From assembly GCF_020520425.1 (NCBI RefSeq), contig NC_079487.1, positions 112,502,141-112,566,140 on the forward strand: a stretch of DNA of 64,000 nt, written 5' to 3'. The notes below the pieces were generated by a model. It was not told where the DNA came from, made no database searches, and worked only from the letters and a program-made list of their open reading frames with translations. Below are positions 33,427 to 45,502 of this stretch, in pieces. The position numbers and the translations under genes are program-made. The stretch is from Spinacia oleracea (taxonomy: Eukaryota; Streptophyta; Magnoliopsida; Caryophyllales; Amaranthaceae). The stretch's first letter is position 1; each line of letters starts with the position of its first letter.

Positions 33427-34338
33427 CAATGCCCAAAGTTAGATGTAAATAACAGTTTAGATTACCGGGTAATCGGGTATGAAGAAAGTTAAAGAGAAGA
33501 TATTTTTATTTGATCATTTGTCACCAAGCGACATCTTTGCACTAGGGCTTACATTCAGGTTGTTGTGTACCCAACTAACCACGCAATAACATTTCTCTTA
33601 TTCTTAAAGGAATTCTGGTATTCAAACCTAAATATGTCAGATTGTCATCCACTATCGCAACCGTCTCCAGCTATTTTTTCCATGCACATCTTACCAGCCC
33701 TAAGATTGTCTCATCTATAACATTACTTTTGAGTAATTGTTTTACCACCCAGAAAATGATTTGTCCTACTGTATTAGAGTATTTCATTGGACAAACACGA
33801 ATCTTTTCACGCATTTTCCTCATTTTGACCCAGAAACCAAGTGCAGATGTTTAGTAGGCATCTCTAAGACTTAAGAAGGTGATCAATTTTCAAGCATTTG
33901 ATAATCATCACCCAGTCACATAAACACACAATTGAAGAGATTTACAAAAGAATTATTTATCTAAGTAGAGACAATCGCTGTCAAAAAAACAAAGAAAAAA
34001 AAAAATTAGAGGCGACGATTTACAGATGCTGATCTAAGCTAATTCATCAAATCTGGAGATGGATTTAGATATGAAAATCTAGCAGGGGATGATATGGTAC
34101 ATGTGAAGGATCATATACACAATTTACAGTAAGTTACCCTGTAAGATGTCATGGATCTTCATTAACATGATTTGAGATGAGCGGAAATGCCTCTTTATTG
34201 TATCTCTGATGAAGTGAAATCTGTACCGTAAAATGTTGTTAAACATTATTCTTTTTTTAGCATCCACGGGAGCTGGATCGACATAGTAAGTGTGTAAAAC
34301 TCACAGAAGAATCAGTTTTAATGCCATCACAAAGAGAG
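33427..34338. other. Downstream flank and probable 3' UTR of the GC1-like gene
   Basis: No separate gene recognised. On the minus strand this follows the last coding exon. A putative alternative last exon could lie here (acceptor-like CATCTTACAG, about 34150). Confidence 0.4.
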
Positions 34339-37300
34339 TCAGGAAATTACCAATAGAAGGTCCTCATCTGTACCAAAAGATTTGCGAGCCTCATCTAGGT
34401 GTTTCGAAGAGATTTTCTGATATTTCCTGCACATTCCCATGTTGATTAATCTCTATTAAAAACCGAAATAGGCCATTAAATGAATACTCCTAGCAAAGAA
34501 ATGTAAGCTAATGTGAAGAAATGCAGGCCAACAGATTCTAGTATTAAAACCAAGTAAGTACTTGAGCTGTAGGATAAACTTGAACCTCAAAGGACTATTT
34601 GTTGCGAATGAACATTGCAGGGAATAAATATTGACCAACTAATATGCCTCTAACTCATACCACCAAGGAACTAAATCATCCACATAACTTAATTGTATCT
34701 ACGATGCATTCAATCTAGTAATCTACTTTACACCATCCACTCGACTTGCAAGTCTTAACTTTTTATGGTATTACACTAAAATGAGATGCTCGGTTTAAAA
34801 GAAGGATGCAAAACCTTGAGCTGGCAGGATCCCTGATTCCGAACTCATCTTTGTCAGCATCATAACCACAAATTACAACATAATGACCTGCATAAAGTAG
34901 CAGATCATTTTATGGCCACGTTATAATGTAAATCAATCACACTTCAACTTTTCTAGAACCTGTCAGCTCATTTGAGCTGCTATACAGTTTTAGTCCCGTG
35001 TCTCACAAAACAACTACTCAAGTTGATCTTGACAAACATCAGCTGATACGATTTTTTTCACCCAATTAAAAGGCAAATTGAGTACAATTTGAAAAGATGA
35101 AAATCATCACAATTGTCCCTACAATGTCATGCCATTCTAAAGTTAAGCACATAGCTGGTCTTGAGATGAACATGCAAGATCATATGATAATATAGCAGTC
35201 TTCGTACTTGTTTGTTGACATTAAAAACACAGGGAAGTGGAAAACGGGGACTCTTTTGATCTCTAACCTTTAAAATGCACCAACTTTCCAACACTATGCT
35301 TATCAATAGTGTTTTGGGTGGTGAAAGGTTGAAATTCACTATTTTCAAGGGAAAAAATTGGAAGGTCCCTTTAGAAACTCTATCTTGAGTTTCCAAAGGT
35401 CAAGGGTTCAAATCCCATCCTAAGCCTATTTCCCTTCTTCTTACTTTTCTTTTTCTTTCTTTTTTCCTTCATTTTCTTCCGTCTGATTTGTTTTCTTTTT
35501 CTTTTTCTCTTATCTTCCTTCCAAGTTTCAAAACCTAGCCCCCCTCCGTCTCGTCCGTCCCGCCTGCGCGCCCTTCACTGTTCTCTATTCTCTTTGCCTA
35601 ATATTCTTTTTCCTCTCTTTCAGTCATCACATTTCTCATCTTTTTCAATTAATTTTCATAGATCAGACGTCATTATCATCATCATCATCATCATCATTAT
35701 GAAATGATATATCTAAGTGTAATTTTTTTTTTCATAAGCATTTTCTTTTGCAACTACAAACGTAGTTACTTTCACAAATTATTCCAATATTAATTCCATA
35801 AATTATTCCAATTGCAATTTCACAAACTTTTTTTTGCTAACTTGGGGGACGACGTGCGTCCAATAACTAGTTAGGAAAAATATAGGAAGTGCGACTTCCC
35901 AAAAACGAAGGACGTTGCTTTTCTAGTGACCCCAAGGTAAGTGAAACTCTCCATGCCGATGAACCATACAATTTCATTCTCATTTCCCAGGAATTTGAAC
36001 TACGTTAATTAACAAACTAACAACTTCCTAGGTTATATTTCTACCTATGTCCAACCAAACAACCACTTTAATCCCTAAATCAATAAATGCTTTGACACCA
36101 TCTTTAGTTAATAGACATAAACCTTTTGGAACACTATAGGTTGGTAGTTAGCATAGAAACTGTTTTTTGAGAAAAAGGAGACAAATTCCAGGGTTCATAT
36201 TTCATTGTACTGAAGGGGCTAACTAACAGCATTTTTGCGGAAAGCGTTCAGACGCTGCTACGCAGCCCTTTGTTCTTAGCATGCCAAAGGGAACACAAAA
36301 CAGGAAGGTAACTGATGATAGTGGTTGTGGGCCTAGGAAGTTATTTACAAATGATATAGTTAGATGATTAATCAGCTAATCTAGTAGGGGCCTAAAATAG
36401 GAAGGTAACTGATGACAGTGGTTGTGGGCCTTGTTGCCGTTCTCAAAATTTTATGCAGGTACTCGTTAGTGCTGAGTATACATTTTATTTAGATTCAAAT
36501 TTTCTAATGGACTGCTATGCACTTGAGCTAGATGACAGGAAGCCATTACAAAATCATAAATTTCTGACGGAAGTATATAAGGTTGATAAAGTATACGTCG
36601 TATAAGATCAGTTTCAATAGGTAGTGAGAATAACCAACTTATAGAAGAATATACAGCAAAGCAGTAATCTAACAAACACACACGTAGAAGCAAGATAGCG
36701 CAAAATCAAGATGCATGGTAAGCAATAAGGTAAGCTAATAAGCAGCATGCTTTCAAAGAACTAAGATTTCTGGATTTTATCACAATACAAAGAGAAAACT
36801 GAAAAGGAAACCAGTTCACCTGTGTAGGCCAGATTGCTTCCACAAAAATCAGAGACATGGTAATCCTCCGGCCATGACTGACTGTAAATATATGACAACA
36901 TTTAGAAAAGGTCGACGTCAGACTTTGAAATAACTAATGGACTTGGAGGAGGAACTGAAATATTTTATGACTCAGAACTAAGGCTTTCTTCTTTCCACTT
37001 AACAAAATAAATGCTAGGAAATATAGTCCATATAAGGGTTACACAAGTTTATTTTGCACCTTAGAATAACTACTGCAACTTCACCTGTTCAGAGGATTTG
37101 TTGTTGCCGTGTCTAAGATGGGGGTGACAGCAGTAAAGGCCACAGAAAAAAAATGTGTTACACCTTAGAATACCTACTGCAACTTCACCTGTTCAGAGGA
37201 TTTGTTGTTGCCGTGTCTAAGATGGGTGTGACAGCAGTAAAGGCCACAGAAAAAAAATTACAATGTACTTCACGGAGCTATCCTCAGGTTGCAAAGGAAT

Positions 37301-40300
37301 CTCAGATTTGTAATCCATAAATGAATTTGCATTTTGAGTGACAAACTTGAAAGAACACTAGAAAAGTCATGTGTTCGTAAGCTCCAAAGTATTGAGGAAT
37401 TGTTTAAAGGTAATAAAAAGTATAAACAAAACCACGGTCCATTTGCCAGGGTGAGAACATGTTTGAGACAAATTAAGGTAAAAGCCTACAAAATAATCCA
37501 TATATAAAAAACAGGCAAATATCCATAAGAACAAGAAATGAAAAGGTGGTCAAGGATAATCATCATGCAGTTAAAACATCACCAAAAAGGTTTCGCAATA
37601 CAAAATAGACTATGTGGAACAAGAGAGAGGTTAGACAGCACCATGGTAACGGATATGGCTATATAGTCAGTTCGCCACCCTTATGAGAATTGATGAATAA
37701 GAGATCAATGAAGAAGTCCAAGAACCAAATACTTACGTAAGTTTGCACTGATCAACCAAAGCAATTGCTACGTATCTTCCTGACAAGATCAAGAGAGATA
37801 CTTCTTTTAGACTAAATGATCTGCACTGCAAGAGAAAGTATTGATGTATCACAGGTCATCAACATGACATTAGGTTTCTTGGGGTGTCAGAGTTGAAGGT
37901 ACTCAAGTATTCAAGCTCTCTTTTACCTCTATCCTGATTCCAGCTTCAATTGCTCTTTGAAATAGCATATCTACTCGGACCAAATCATGTGGTAACTGAT
38001 CCTGCAAAATTTTAATCATAATCATCACATGTCATGAAGAAAAGAATCCTTTTATGATTTTATCATGGTAAAGGTGTAATAAGAACACTTATCAAATTAT
38101 GGTGAACTAAAATACATAAAATTTTAATTCTAGCAATGGACAGCATGGTACAACAGTAGAACACATGCCAACTTTTCCTTCCTTTTCGAAGCAGGTAAAG
38201 AGGAAAGGGCAGGAGACACCTTGAAGCATATATAACCGGAGGCTTAAAGAAAAAGAGCACACAGCAGAAAGTTTCAAAGATTGATCTTCTTGCTAGAAGC
38301 GGAAGTATTAACCATGGAATTAAAACTTGGTCGTTTCATTGCGTAACCGGTTTTGGATTTTCTGTTCTGCAAAACCGCGTTATGTAACCGTACGACAGAA
38401 ATCACGGCGTTCTCCCCGCGTCGCCTGTTACATAAGGGCGACTCGCCGCGTTAGAAGGTTTTTTTTTCCGTTACACCATTCTTTTGTACAAATTGGCCAA
38501 ACATACTGTAGTAATTAATTATGTATTTAAGATGAGATTTTGTATGATCATTTGTTCACAAAATATGTTACCCACTGGTTATATTGTGTTGAAAAAATGT
38601 TTTTTAATCTTAAAAGTATAATCAGAGCTTAAACCTATTAATGTGAAGCTTTTGAGAAAATTCATACCGCGTTAGCCTCGGTCCGTTCTATTTACCCGCT
38701 ACAAGAGATTTCCGCGATAACGCAACCGTTAACGAGATTGCGGCCGCATCCGCGATTTTTTTCTATGGTATCAATTGCACTTTGAGCTTTTAGAGGCAAT
38801 TAATACATAAGCTATATTATACTCAACAATATTTAGACGACGACTCCTGCTCAATTAATAACGATAAAAATGACATCCAAAAATTTTAGAGATTTTTTTG
38901 ACAATATGCCCAGTTAATCAAGAAACATAGGTACTAGCAAGGGAGACTCTTCTATAGGAAACTTAACCATCTTTCGACAAAACCAGCCATTATACAACCC
39001 CTTTCATTCATCACCAACGATGCGAACTCGGTAGCCACTGCACTTTGCAGCCATACAGCTTTCATAGGAAATCTCAGAAATTTCTTCAGCAAGCATTTAA
39101 AAAGTTACAGTATCTGAGTGAATAATCAATACCTTTTTCCCAGGATAACATGAACCAAGGGAAGTTAGAAAATGCTCACGGATCTACTCAGGCTCCATAT
39201 CAGTAAAGGCTTGTTTATGCTAGTGCGTGACTGTATGAGCATCATTAATTTATCCTCACCGTGAACTTGTCCAACAAACACATAAGCTTTCCTTCAAACG
39301 ACCACCCACAAGGATTCTTAAATTTAAGCTCAACAACTTATATTTTGGGGCAGTTACTTTTACCTTAATTATCGTACTATAGCATCCAGTTCAAAGAGAC
39401 AGCTTGTAAGCAAATTGACAATATAGAAAAAAGATAAAAAGGGTATATTTAACTTAGTACTGGAAGCTACCTTGTAAAATGACTCCACGGAGAAGTTTGG
39501 GTTCGCTCCTATAGTCACAGTGAAGAAGGAAAAGATGACAGAAAACTTTTGCAGCAAATATGCCAGATCAACAGTCCAGATGCTGCTAAAAGAAAGAGAA
39601 AAATTGAAACAAAAACATAAATATATAGCAAAAAAATAGTAAAAGTTGCAAGAAGCAGTTAACATCCAAACAAGAGATTTATGTTCTAAATAGATTCAAT
39701 TACAGCTGTTACAAAAGCCAATGAACTCTATTTTTAGGGGTGACATGTCAGCATTACAATCAAGTTGAGATTTGTGAAAGACTCTTAAAGGTAGCAGGAG
39801 AAATATATAGGCAACCAAGACAGAGACCATCCCTTTTTTTTCATATAAGAATTAAGAAAAACAGGTTCTATTAACAGTAGGAAAAAATGAGAACAACAAT
39901 GAGGACAAGCTGTCCTCTGATCTGGGAAACGAAATTACAGATTGCCCCCATTTTTTTTTACCTCCCCAACTGAGTAACTCTTGTAAGCCCCACCGCCCTT
40001 AGCTCAAATAGATGCTAAATATGTGATCTTGCCCACAATAACTCAAAAGGTAAGGAACTCGGAAAAGATCCTCGAGTTTCTCTCTTTCTCCAACAATTCA
40101 CACAAGTCACACCACATAATTGCCATGATAGCATTGCGCCAAAACAATCACTTATTTTTACCCTTACCAAACCCCTGAAGCAAATCCGCAGCCGAACTCA
40201 GTATCCAGTATCTATGAAGGGCAAACCCAAGATTCGTCATGACTTCATGAAGCGCAAAGACTCTCCTCCAAAGGTAACTCACCATTTCACAATGTAAGAA

Positions 40301-42636
40301 AACATGTGAACATGACTCACTAGCACGAAAAAGCAAGCACATATCCGTTGAAATTACCAAACTTGGTCTATGCTTTTGGAGCATGTCATAAGTGTTAATC
40401 CTTTTTAACGCCAATGTCTACACAAAAGCCCTCGCCTTAAGAGGTACCTCCGCCTTCCAAATGAAAATTTGCTACCGGAACTTCTTAAATTCCTGTTGGT
40501 GAAACATGGAAGAGGTTTTCTTTTCACATAGAGGAAACTTTCAATACTTTTCATCAGCATTAAATTACCACCAACACCATAATGTCCTATTTATGAGTGT
40601 AGACTCCAGATTAAGATGAACGGGTTGAGGTAATGAAAAAACTCACGGTAATTCTACAAAGTGAAAATATTGCCAAGGAAGATATCATCTAAATAAAAAA
40701 AATGTCAAATGGATTAGGGTGATATCAAGACAAACAAAAAAACAACAGCAGAAAGGTGGAGCAATGGGAGAGGAAGATGTGGGCCAAAGCCAAAGAGGGA
40801 CGTACAGGGAGTGAGGAAAGTGATAGAAACCAACACCAATTACAGCAGCCACCGAGGATGAATCTGATTATTGGTGAGGTTCAAATAGATTCAGATATCC
40901 TATAAGCAGCTTATACCCTGATTGTAGAAGGGAGTCAGAAAGACTGCAGATGAAGGACAGTGAGTTAGTGACTGGACTCAGATAGTAATAATTTATTTAC
41001 TTCTATCATTATCCCAATCTTTCTCTTCCAAAACTGTTTGAATTTTAGGGAAGACAGGAAGTATGAGCTCCCTCATTCTTGCTGCATCTTTCTCTTAAGA
41101 AACAAGAGAAGAAACCGTTCTATGTGCCGTATCGAGTATGTGCTATGCAGAGTAAGTTGGGATAAGTCTAACCCACTTGGAGAATATCGCGTGAGGTAAC
41201 GTATGCTCTAATTTACCCTCTAAGTCTCTAACTATAACAGCACCAACACTATGACATTCAAAGATCATGAAGAAGAAAGAAACTTCACAAATTTCTCAAG
41301 AACCCATATCCTCGTTAACTTCCATAGGCGAATAAAGCCTTGAAAACCATTAGTTCTCCACAAATGACATTCCCTACTCAACCAAACCCCACACTACTAA
41401 GCCTCATGTTTCTAGAATTTGCAAATTCCTCGGAAACATATACAACTCAGGTGTCCAAAACACCAAAGAAAGGGTCATCCAGCTAGGTGGCAAACAACAT
41501 AGTTCTTTAACATCATGCATCAAAAGCAATAGTCCGGAACGTCCCACTGAGGTTTATGCAGGCAACTGGATTTCAGAAGCAAAAGACATAGAATGGGTGA
41601 ATGGGTGCAATCACACAATCTCCAGAAGTTAATAAACACACAAGAGGAACAAAGGGTGAAAAGAAGAGAACAAAAGAAACATGCAGAAAGCCGGAAACTG
41701 CCATCCATCTCCCAGGATTCGAGCTAAAAAGTTTCATCTCCGCAATCTTCAATTTTCTATATTAGCCAACTGAAGACCATGTTTAGGAGCAGAGTAGCAG
41801 ACTATGTAGAAACTATCTCTAAATTTGAAACCCTGGGCATAAGGCTGCTAATAATATCAACATAACACACTGCTGCCCGTCAAAGCTGATTGCCTGTTAA
41901 CATTATGTATTACATGCACCTTTATCTACCTCATCCTGATTGTGATGCCTCTCTGAATAGCCATTGCAGTGAAAATGTTGAAATAGCTTTTGAACTAAGA
42001 GCCTCATTACATGCAGGGCAAGCTCTGTTGTATGTCCAGTCCAGAAGGAATTTAACTAGACTGAAAACCAAGGTCTTCATAGATGTTCTGTTTCTAACTT
42101 TAAAAGTCTGTAGTTCTGTACCCCTTGTCAAATGCCACCAAGGATTGAATGAAGTATTGAATACAAAAAATTTCTGGACCCCTTGTCCAAGTACATTAAT
42201 GTGTAAGCTTCCACATTGCTGGGAGGTTTAAGATATTATATAAAGCAAATAAAGCACACCTTCTTGTACCACAGAGCTTCTCCAATGTATGCAAGCTGCA
42301 GTTGTTGATGCCAATTGTTTGCAAAACCATCAGAACACAGGCAAGACCACAATCCCAATTGGATAACTGATTGACATGAGGAACCTGCAAGAATATTACA
42401 AAAGTATGAAAGCATTTGTACAAAGAATCTAAATAGCTGCACCGAAATGAAAAGTTGATAAGACTATGATGATATACCTCTATGAAATGTACACGGGGTA
42501 ACATCACATCATGTTCTATTTCATCAGTTGACGAAAACTTGAGTGAGCAAGAACCGGATAAACTGCAATCTGAACTATTTTGTGCAACCTCTTCCAAGTT
42601 CAGTAATTTATTTACAAAAACACACAGAGGCCACAT
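34339..42636 (-). CDS. GC1: Guanylyl cyclase 1 / GUCD1-family protein, 8 coding exons
   Basis: Coding exons (minus): 42636-42478, 42384-42260, 39582-39471, 38001-37927, 37825-37737, 36881-36820, 34887-34815, 34426-34339, all with GT-AG borders and matching phases, giving ~260 aa. Arabidopsis GC1 is a little longer (~274 aa). Start MWPLCVFVNKLL and blocks QLSNWDCGLACVLM (Cys65), SIWTVDLAYLLQKF, LPHDLVRVDMLFQRA, YVAIALVDQ, GHYVVICGYDAD (His209), IRDPASS (Asp227) and DEARKSFGTDEDLL follow the plant family in order. The family is annotated as a soluble guanylyl cyclase making cGMP; its fold is papain/C39-peptidase-like, so the biochemical role is debatable. No signal peptide is evident. The last exon reads through a possible GTAATT donor to a TGA, so the C-terminus (VIS) is uncertain. 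Introns hold several transposon pieces, the largest ~2.7 kb. Confidence 0.88.
35396..35700. repeat. Intronic pyrimidine-rich tract ending in (CAT)n
   Basis: Runs of CTTTT/TTCTT (about 35430-35640) and ATCATC repeats at 35670-35698 within intron 6 of the GC1-like gene. A B-box-like GGGTTCAAATCCC stands at about 35405 without a matching A box, so no tRNA or SINE is called. Confidence 0.6.
36300..36432 (+). repeat. Imperfect tandem duplication in intron
   Basis: AGGAAGGTAACTGATGA.AGTGGTTGTGGGCC occurs at about 36302-36333 and 36397-36430, about 95 bp apart, with one difference. Lies in intron 6 of the GC1-like gene. Confidence 0.85.
37056..37259 (+). repeat. Recent ~100-bp tandem duplication in intron
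   Basis: Two units, 37056-37152 and about 37163-37259, begin CACCTTAGAATAACTACTGC/CACCTTAGAATACCTACTGC and end GGCCACAGAAAAAAAAT. They differ at only two or so positions. Lies in the intron between exons 5 and 6 of the GC1-like gene. Confidence 0.92.
38325..38765. mobile_element. GC-rich intronic insert, likely MITE
   Basis: An island with CGCGTT, CCGCGTCGCC and TTGCGTAACCGG at the left and GATAACGCAACCGTTAACG at the right. Parts of the two ends are inverted (TGCGTAACCGG and CGGTTGCGTTATC). Its CpG content stands out from the surrounding intron 3. Exact borders not found. Confidence 0.45.
40148..40478 (-). pseudogene. LINE zf-RVT fragment in intron 2 of GC1-like gene
   Basis: Minus strand reads IFIWKAEVPLKARAFV, a stop, then ALKRINTYDMLQKHRPSLVI and CLLFRASESCSHVFLHC, the zinc-binding C-terminal motif of plant LINE ORF2 (first CxxC damaged to CLLF). 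Only ~110 codons survive, with at least one stop. Tail and target duplication were not identified. Confidence 0.75.
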
Positions 42637-42787
42637 TGGAAATGAACCAAAAAAGCGACTACTTTAGAAGTTCAATTCATTGGTTTTCTTCAAACTTCAA
42701 ACACATTGACCGTTATGTAGACTTCAGATGACTAATGTTTAGAATCTGCACATTTATTCCCTGGCCTGCAGTCCACCAACTGGAAGT
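42478..42787 (-). other. GC1: Probable exon with 5' UTR part and start codon of GC1-like gene
   Basis: The sequence upstream of the ATG at 42636 extends to an acceptor-like TGATTGCAG just before 42787. The leader has three short upstream frames: ATG TGC.., 4 codons; ATG TGT.., 9 codons; and ATG AAT TGA. These may dampen translation. The upstream partner exon would be 44796 and beyond. Confidence 0.5.
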
Positions 42788-42949
42788 CTGCAATCACAAC
42801 AGCACAAAGATCTTTATTAAGAGTTAAGTAGCGAGAGCTCAAGAAACAAAACAGCATATTTAAGAATCAAAATCTCAAATCTGCAACAAGAACCGGTGCA
42901 CCATACAATTGTAGATTAATTAAGATAACTGTGGGGTAATTGGATTGAC

Positions 42950-43720
42950 TCAATACCGATCACTTTCAAGGCTGAATCAATTGAGCTTATTTCGCCGGGC
43001 ATCCATCCAATGCATTCTTTTCGATCTCCCCAACCCGACCACATATTCCGAAAAGGGAGCGGGAGAGGGGCCTCCTCCCCGGTTCAAAAATGGGTTTGTT
43101 TTTTCTTGCTCGATGGTGTTTCAATTCGATTTAATGCAACTCCCTATATGAAAAAACGTGGTTCCCCCCTAAACCAGGGAGTCTCTTTTGCGCAGCCACC
43201 ACGGATTCTACCGATCGGGCGGGATAAAGTAAAAGAGAACGCGGAACTTTTTGGCGGAAGCTAGTCCATGAAGATTCCAAAGTGGCACAGGAGGCAGAAG
43301 CCGTCGCTCAATTATTCCACTAAAATAAGGAATTTAATCGAAGGCCGGAAAGGTACGAAGTTGGACTAATTTGGAAATATTGGCCAATTTACGTTGTATG
43401 AATCTAGTAGTTTTATGGAGAAATAACACTACTTAAAAGGAGTCTTGATCTTAAAAAATGAAGTAATGGTAGCACAAGAAAAGCCTATTTCATAAACTGA
43501 CTAAGGCATTCAATAGAATTGATGCTTTTCTATCCTTGTATGGGTTTCTCTCTTCCATTCTCCAACAAAAATCCTTTGATCACCAAACCATACCATATTA
43601 TACCGGTAACCGAATTCCTTTCTTGACCCTCCATTCTGCCTACGAACGGCTAAAGAACCAAATGTCTGCTACTTCTCCTTATGAATTGTGATCTACGATG
43701 TCCCTATTTCGCAAAACCTA
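42950..43720. other. Possible organelle (mitochondrial) DNA insert in the leader intron
   Basis: Composition changes sharply: GC-balanced, non-repetitive text such as CGCCGGGCATCCATCC, CCCCAACCCGACCACA and GATCGGGCGGGATAAAG. This resembles plant mitochondrial intergenic DNA and is unlike the AT-rich nuclear flanks. No mitochondrial gene was recognised. This is an impression from composition and style, not a match. Confidence 0.35.
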
Positions 43721-43737
43721 AGTATAGAAAGTGATGT

Positions 43738-44265
43738 GTATGCACGGGACGTCTCAAGACTCTTCATATCTTTATTGCTTTATTAGATTTTGCTCATGAG
43801 TTTTTGGTCTCACCTGTGATGGTTATCTCATTTTGGGCATAGTTAATTTCAGTTTGATGTGGGTTAACTTTCCTAATTCAAGTAGGATTAGGAGCTTTTT
43901 TCCTAAACCTATTAGGATTCAGTTTTAGTTTTCCTATTTTGAGTTGGATTAGTTTTCCTACTTGCACTAGGATTAGTTTTCATACTTACGTTAGGATTAG
44001 TTTTCCTATTTGCACTAGGATTAGGTTATAATTTGCTGTTTTGATTCCGATTTAAGGATTCCGATATGTAAGGGCATGTTTTTAATGAATAAAATCAGAT
44101 TTGAGTTGAGTTAAGTTATATTGAGCTTTGCTTATTGGTTTGCTTGACCACAAAACACCTTGCGATAAGTGTTCATCTTTCTGTTCGCCATACGAAAGAG
44201 AGTTCTCAACTTGCGATAATTGAGATCTTATCCTTCGATTTATCCATCCTCCATCAAAACACACT
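43738..44265 (+). repeat. LTR-like segment with ~25-bp internal tandem repeats
   Basis: At about 43870-44030 GGATTAG(T)TTTTCCTA(C/T)TT recurs five times or so, with CACTAGGATTAG variants. It is followed by AATGAATAAAATCAGA and a GAGTTCTCAACTTGCGATAATTGAG stretch that resembles the U5 part of an LTR. Possible termini TGT...ACA, but no target duplication found. Lies in the leader intron. Confidence 0.4.
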
Positions 44266-44795
44266 TCCACCCTCCCTCTAATTAGTGATTTTTAGCCTTA
44301 AACAATTTAAAGTTTCGAGCTTTCAACTAACAATCGAGTTCAGATCACATAAATCAAGAGAGTTCTCTTCCTGTAATTCAATTCACATCAGAAAGACATT
44401 GGCCACATTGCACATATAGTCTATCTAATCCAAACTCGAAACATTTATCAGAACCACAAAGTTTCTAGCGATTCCAATTATAAAAGTGCGATTTTCATTG
44501 AATTTCTAATGACCTAAAACCACAACATACATTAATTCTACCAATTTATCCCAAACGACATATAATGCTAAATTTATTCGAAATTCGATCAAATCATGCC
44601 CGTTAATAAGTAATCAATCTAAAACCAGAAGTAATTCAATAGCTAAAATTTCAAAAAATCAGCTAAATCATGCAGCAAATATAATGATCAACCAATTCCA
44701 GATAAAAATCGAATTCAACAGATAAAATGCTCCTAAATTTAACTCGTAAATCGACAATAAAATTAAGCAAAATCAGTAAAACAAATATTAGGTAC

Positions 44796-44940
44796 CTGGG
44801 AAAATGAGGAATGAGGTTGAGTTGAAGAAGAACAGAGGTGATGAGAATTGAGATATAGTGATAAATCGCTACTCTCAAATAAATAAAATAAATAAAAGTT
44901 CTGGAAATTATTAATTTCTGAAAAAGGTTGAACATTCCAC
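44796..44940 (-). other. GC1: Probable non-coding first exon of GC1-like gene
   Basis: The minus strand is pyrimidine-rich (CTCTGTTCTTCTTCAACTCA) and ends TTTTCCCAG followed by GTACCTAAT, a plausible donor at 44796/44795. This would create a 2.0-kb leader intron (44795-42788) that includes two foreign-looking insertions. Transcription start is estimated near 44940; no TATA box is obvious. Confidence 0.4.
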
Positions 44941-45123
44941 GATTTCTACCTGCTACTAATTAATGCTTCTTCCTTATTTGTTGATTCTTCTCTCTGTAAT
45001 TTTGGTTTAAAACCTGGTTTTTTTTTTAGGGTAAACCTGGGGTTTAATTCGGTATTATTGTCATTTTACAGGGAACTCTAGGTCTCTAGCCTATTAATTG
45101 CATTTTTGTGGGTAACGTTTCCC

Positions 45124-45146
45124 TAAAAAAAAAAAAAAAAAAAAAA
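45124..45146. repeat. Homopolymer A tract (~22)
   Basis: A run between the GC1-like promoter side and a LINE fragment. On the minus strand it is a T run at the end of the LINE remnant, so it is not an ordinary poly(A) tail for that fragment. Confidence 0.85.
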
Positions 45147-45149
45147 GGC

Positions 45150-45502
45150 GAAATAAGCTGACGCTGACGAGCCTGTCCTGCTAGAACGTGGGCATCTTCC
45201 ACCAAGGACCTAGACACCTTGCAGACAAAGAATGAGTGAAGAGAGTCCATAAGACGTCGAACCCAAGAGACTAGGAATAGAGACAGGAGGAAGCAAAAGA
45301 CATTGCAACAGATGAACCACCATTGAGGAATCTGTGTAATTGACAGAGAAGAAAAACCTCTCCATAATGCAGAATGAAGACCAAAGAGACCAAGGACACA
45401 AGCTTTCAACTCAGCTGAAGAGCCGAGTCTACAATACATGCCTGACCACCACCCCCAAGGATAAAAAACGAGTTGGAGTTTGTGAAAATCCAGGCTGTAC
45501 AA
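45150..45502 (-). pseudogene. LINE RNase H fragment
   Basis: Minus strand encodes SSAELKACVLGLFGLHSALW; in a shifted frame TDSSMVVHLL; and again LVEDAHVLAGQARQR. These match the order of an RNase H domain of plant LINEs (AELxAxxxGL...TDSxxVV...NxxADxLA). At least two frameshifts. The family domain removes RNA from RNA-DNA hybrids; this copy is dead. Confidence 0.6.

Noticed and set aside
35396-35420. tRNA or SINE suggested by GGGTTCAAATCCC
   Set aside because: No A box or stem at the right distance.
41890-42231. Plus-strand 113-aa frame
   Set aside because: Antisense to an intron of the GC1-like gene, no motif.
43010-43264. Frame of 84 aa in the foreign-looking insert
   Set aside because: No recognisable organellar or nuclear protein; kept only as possible organelle DNA.
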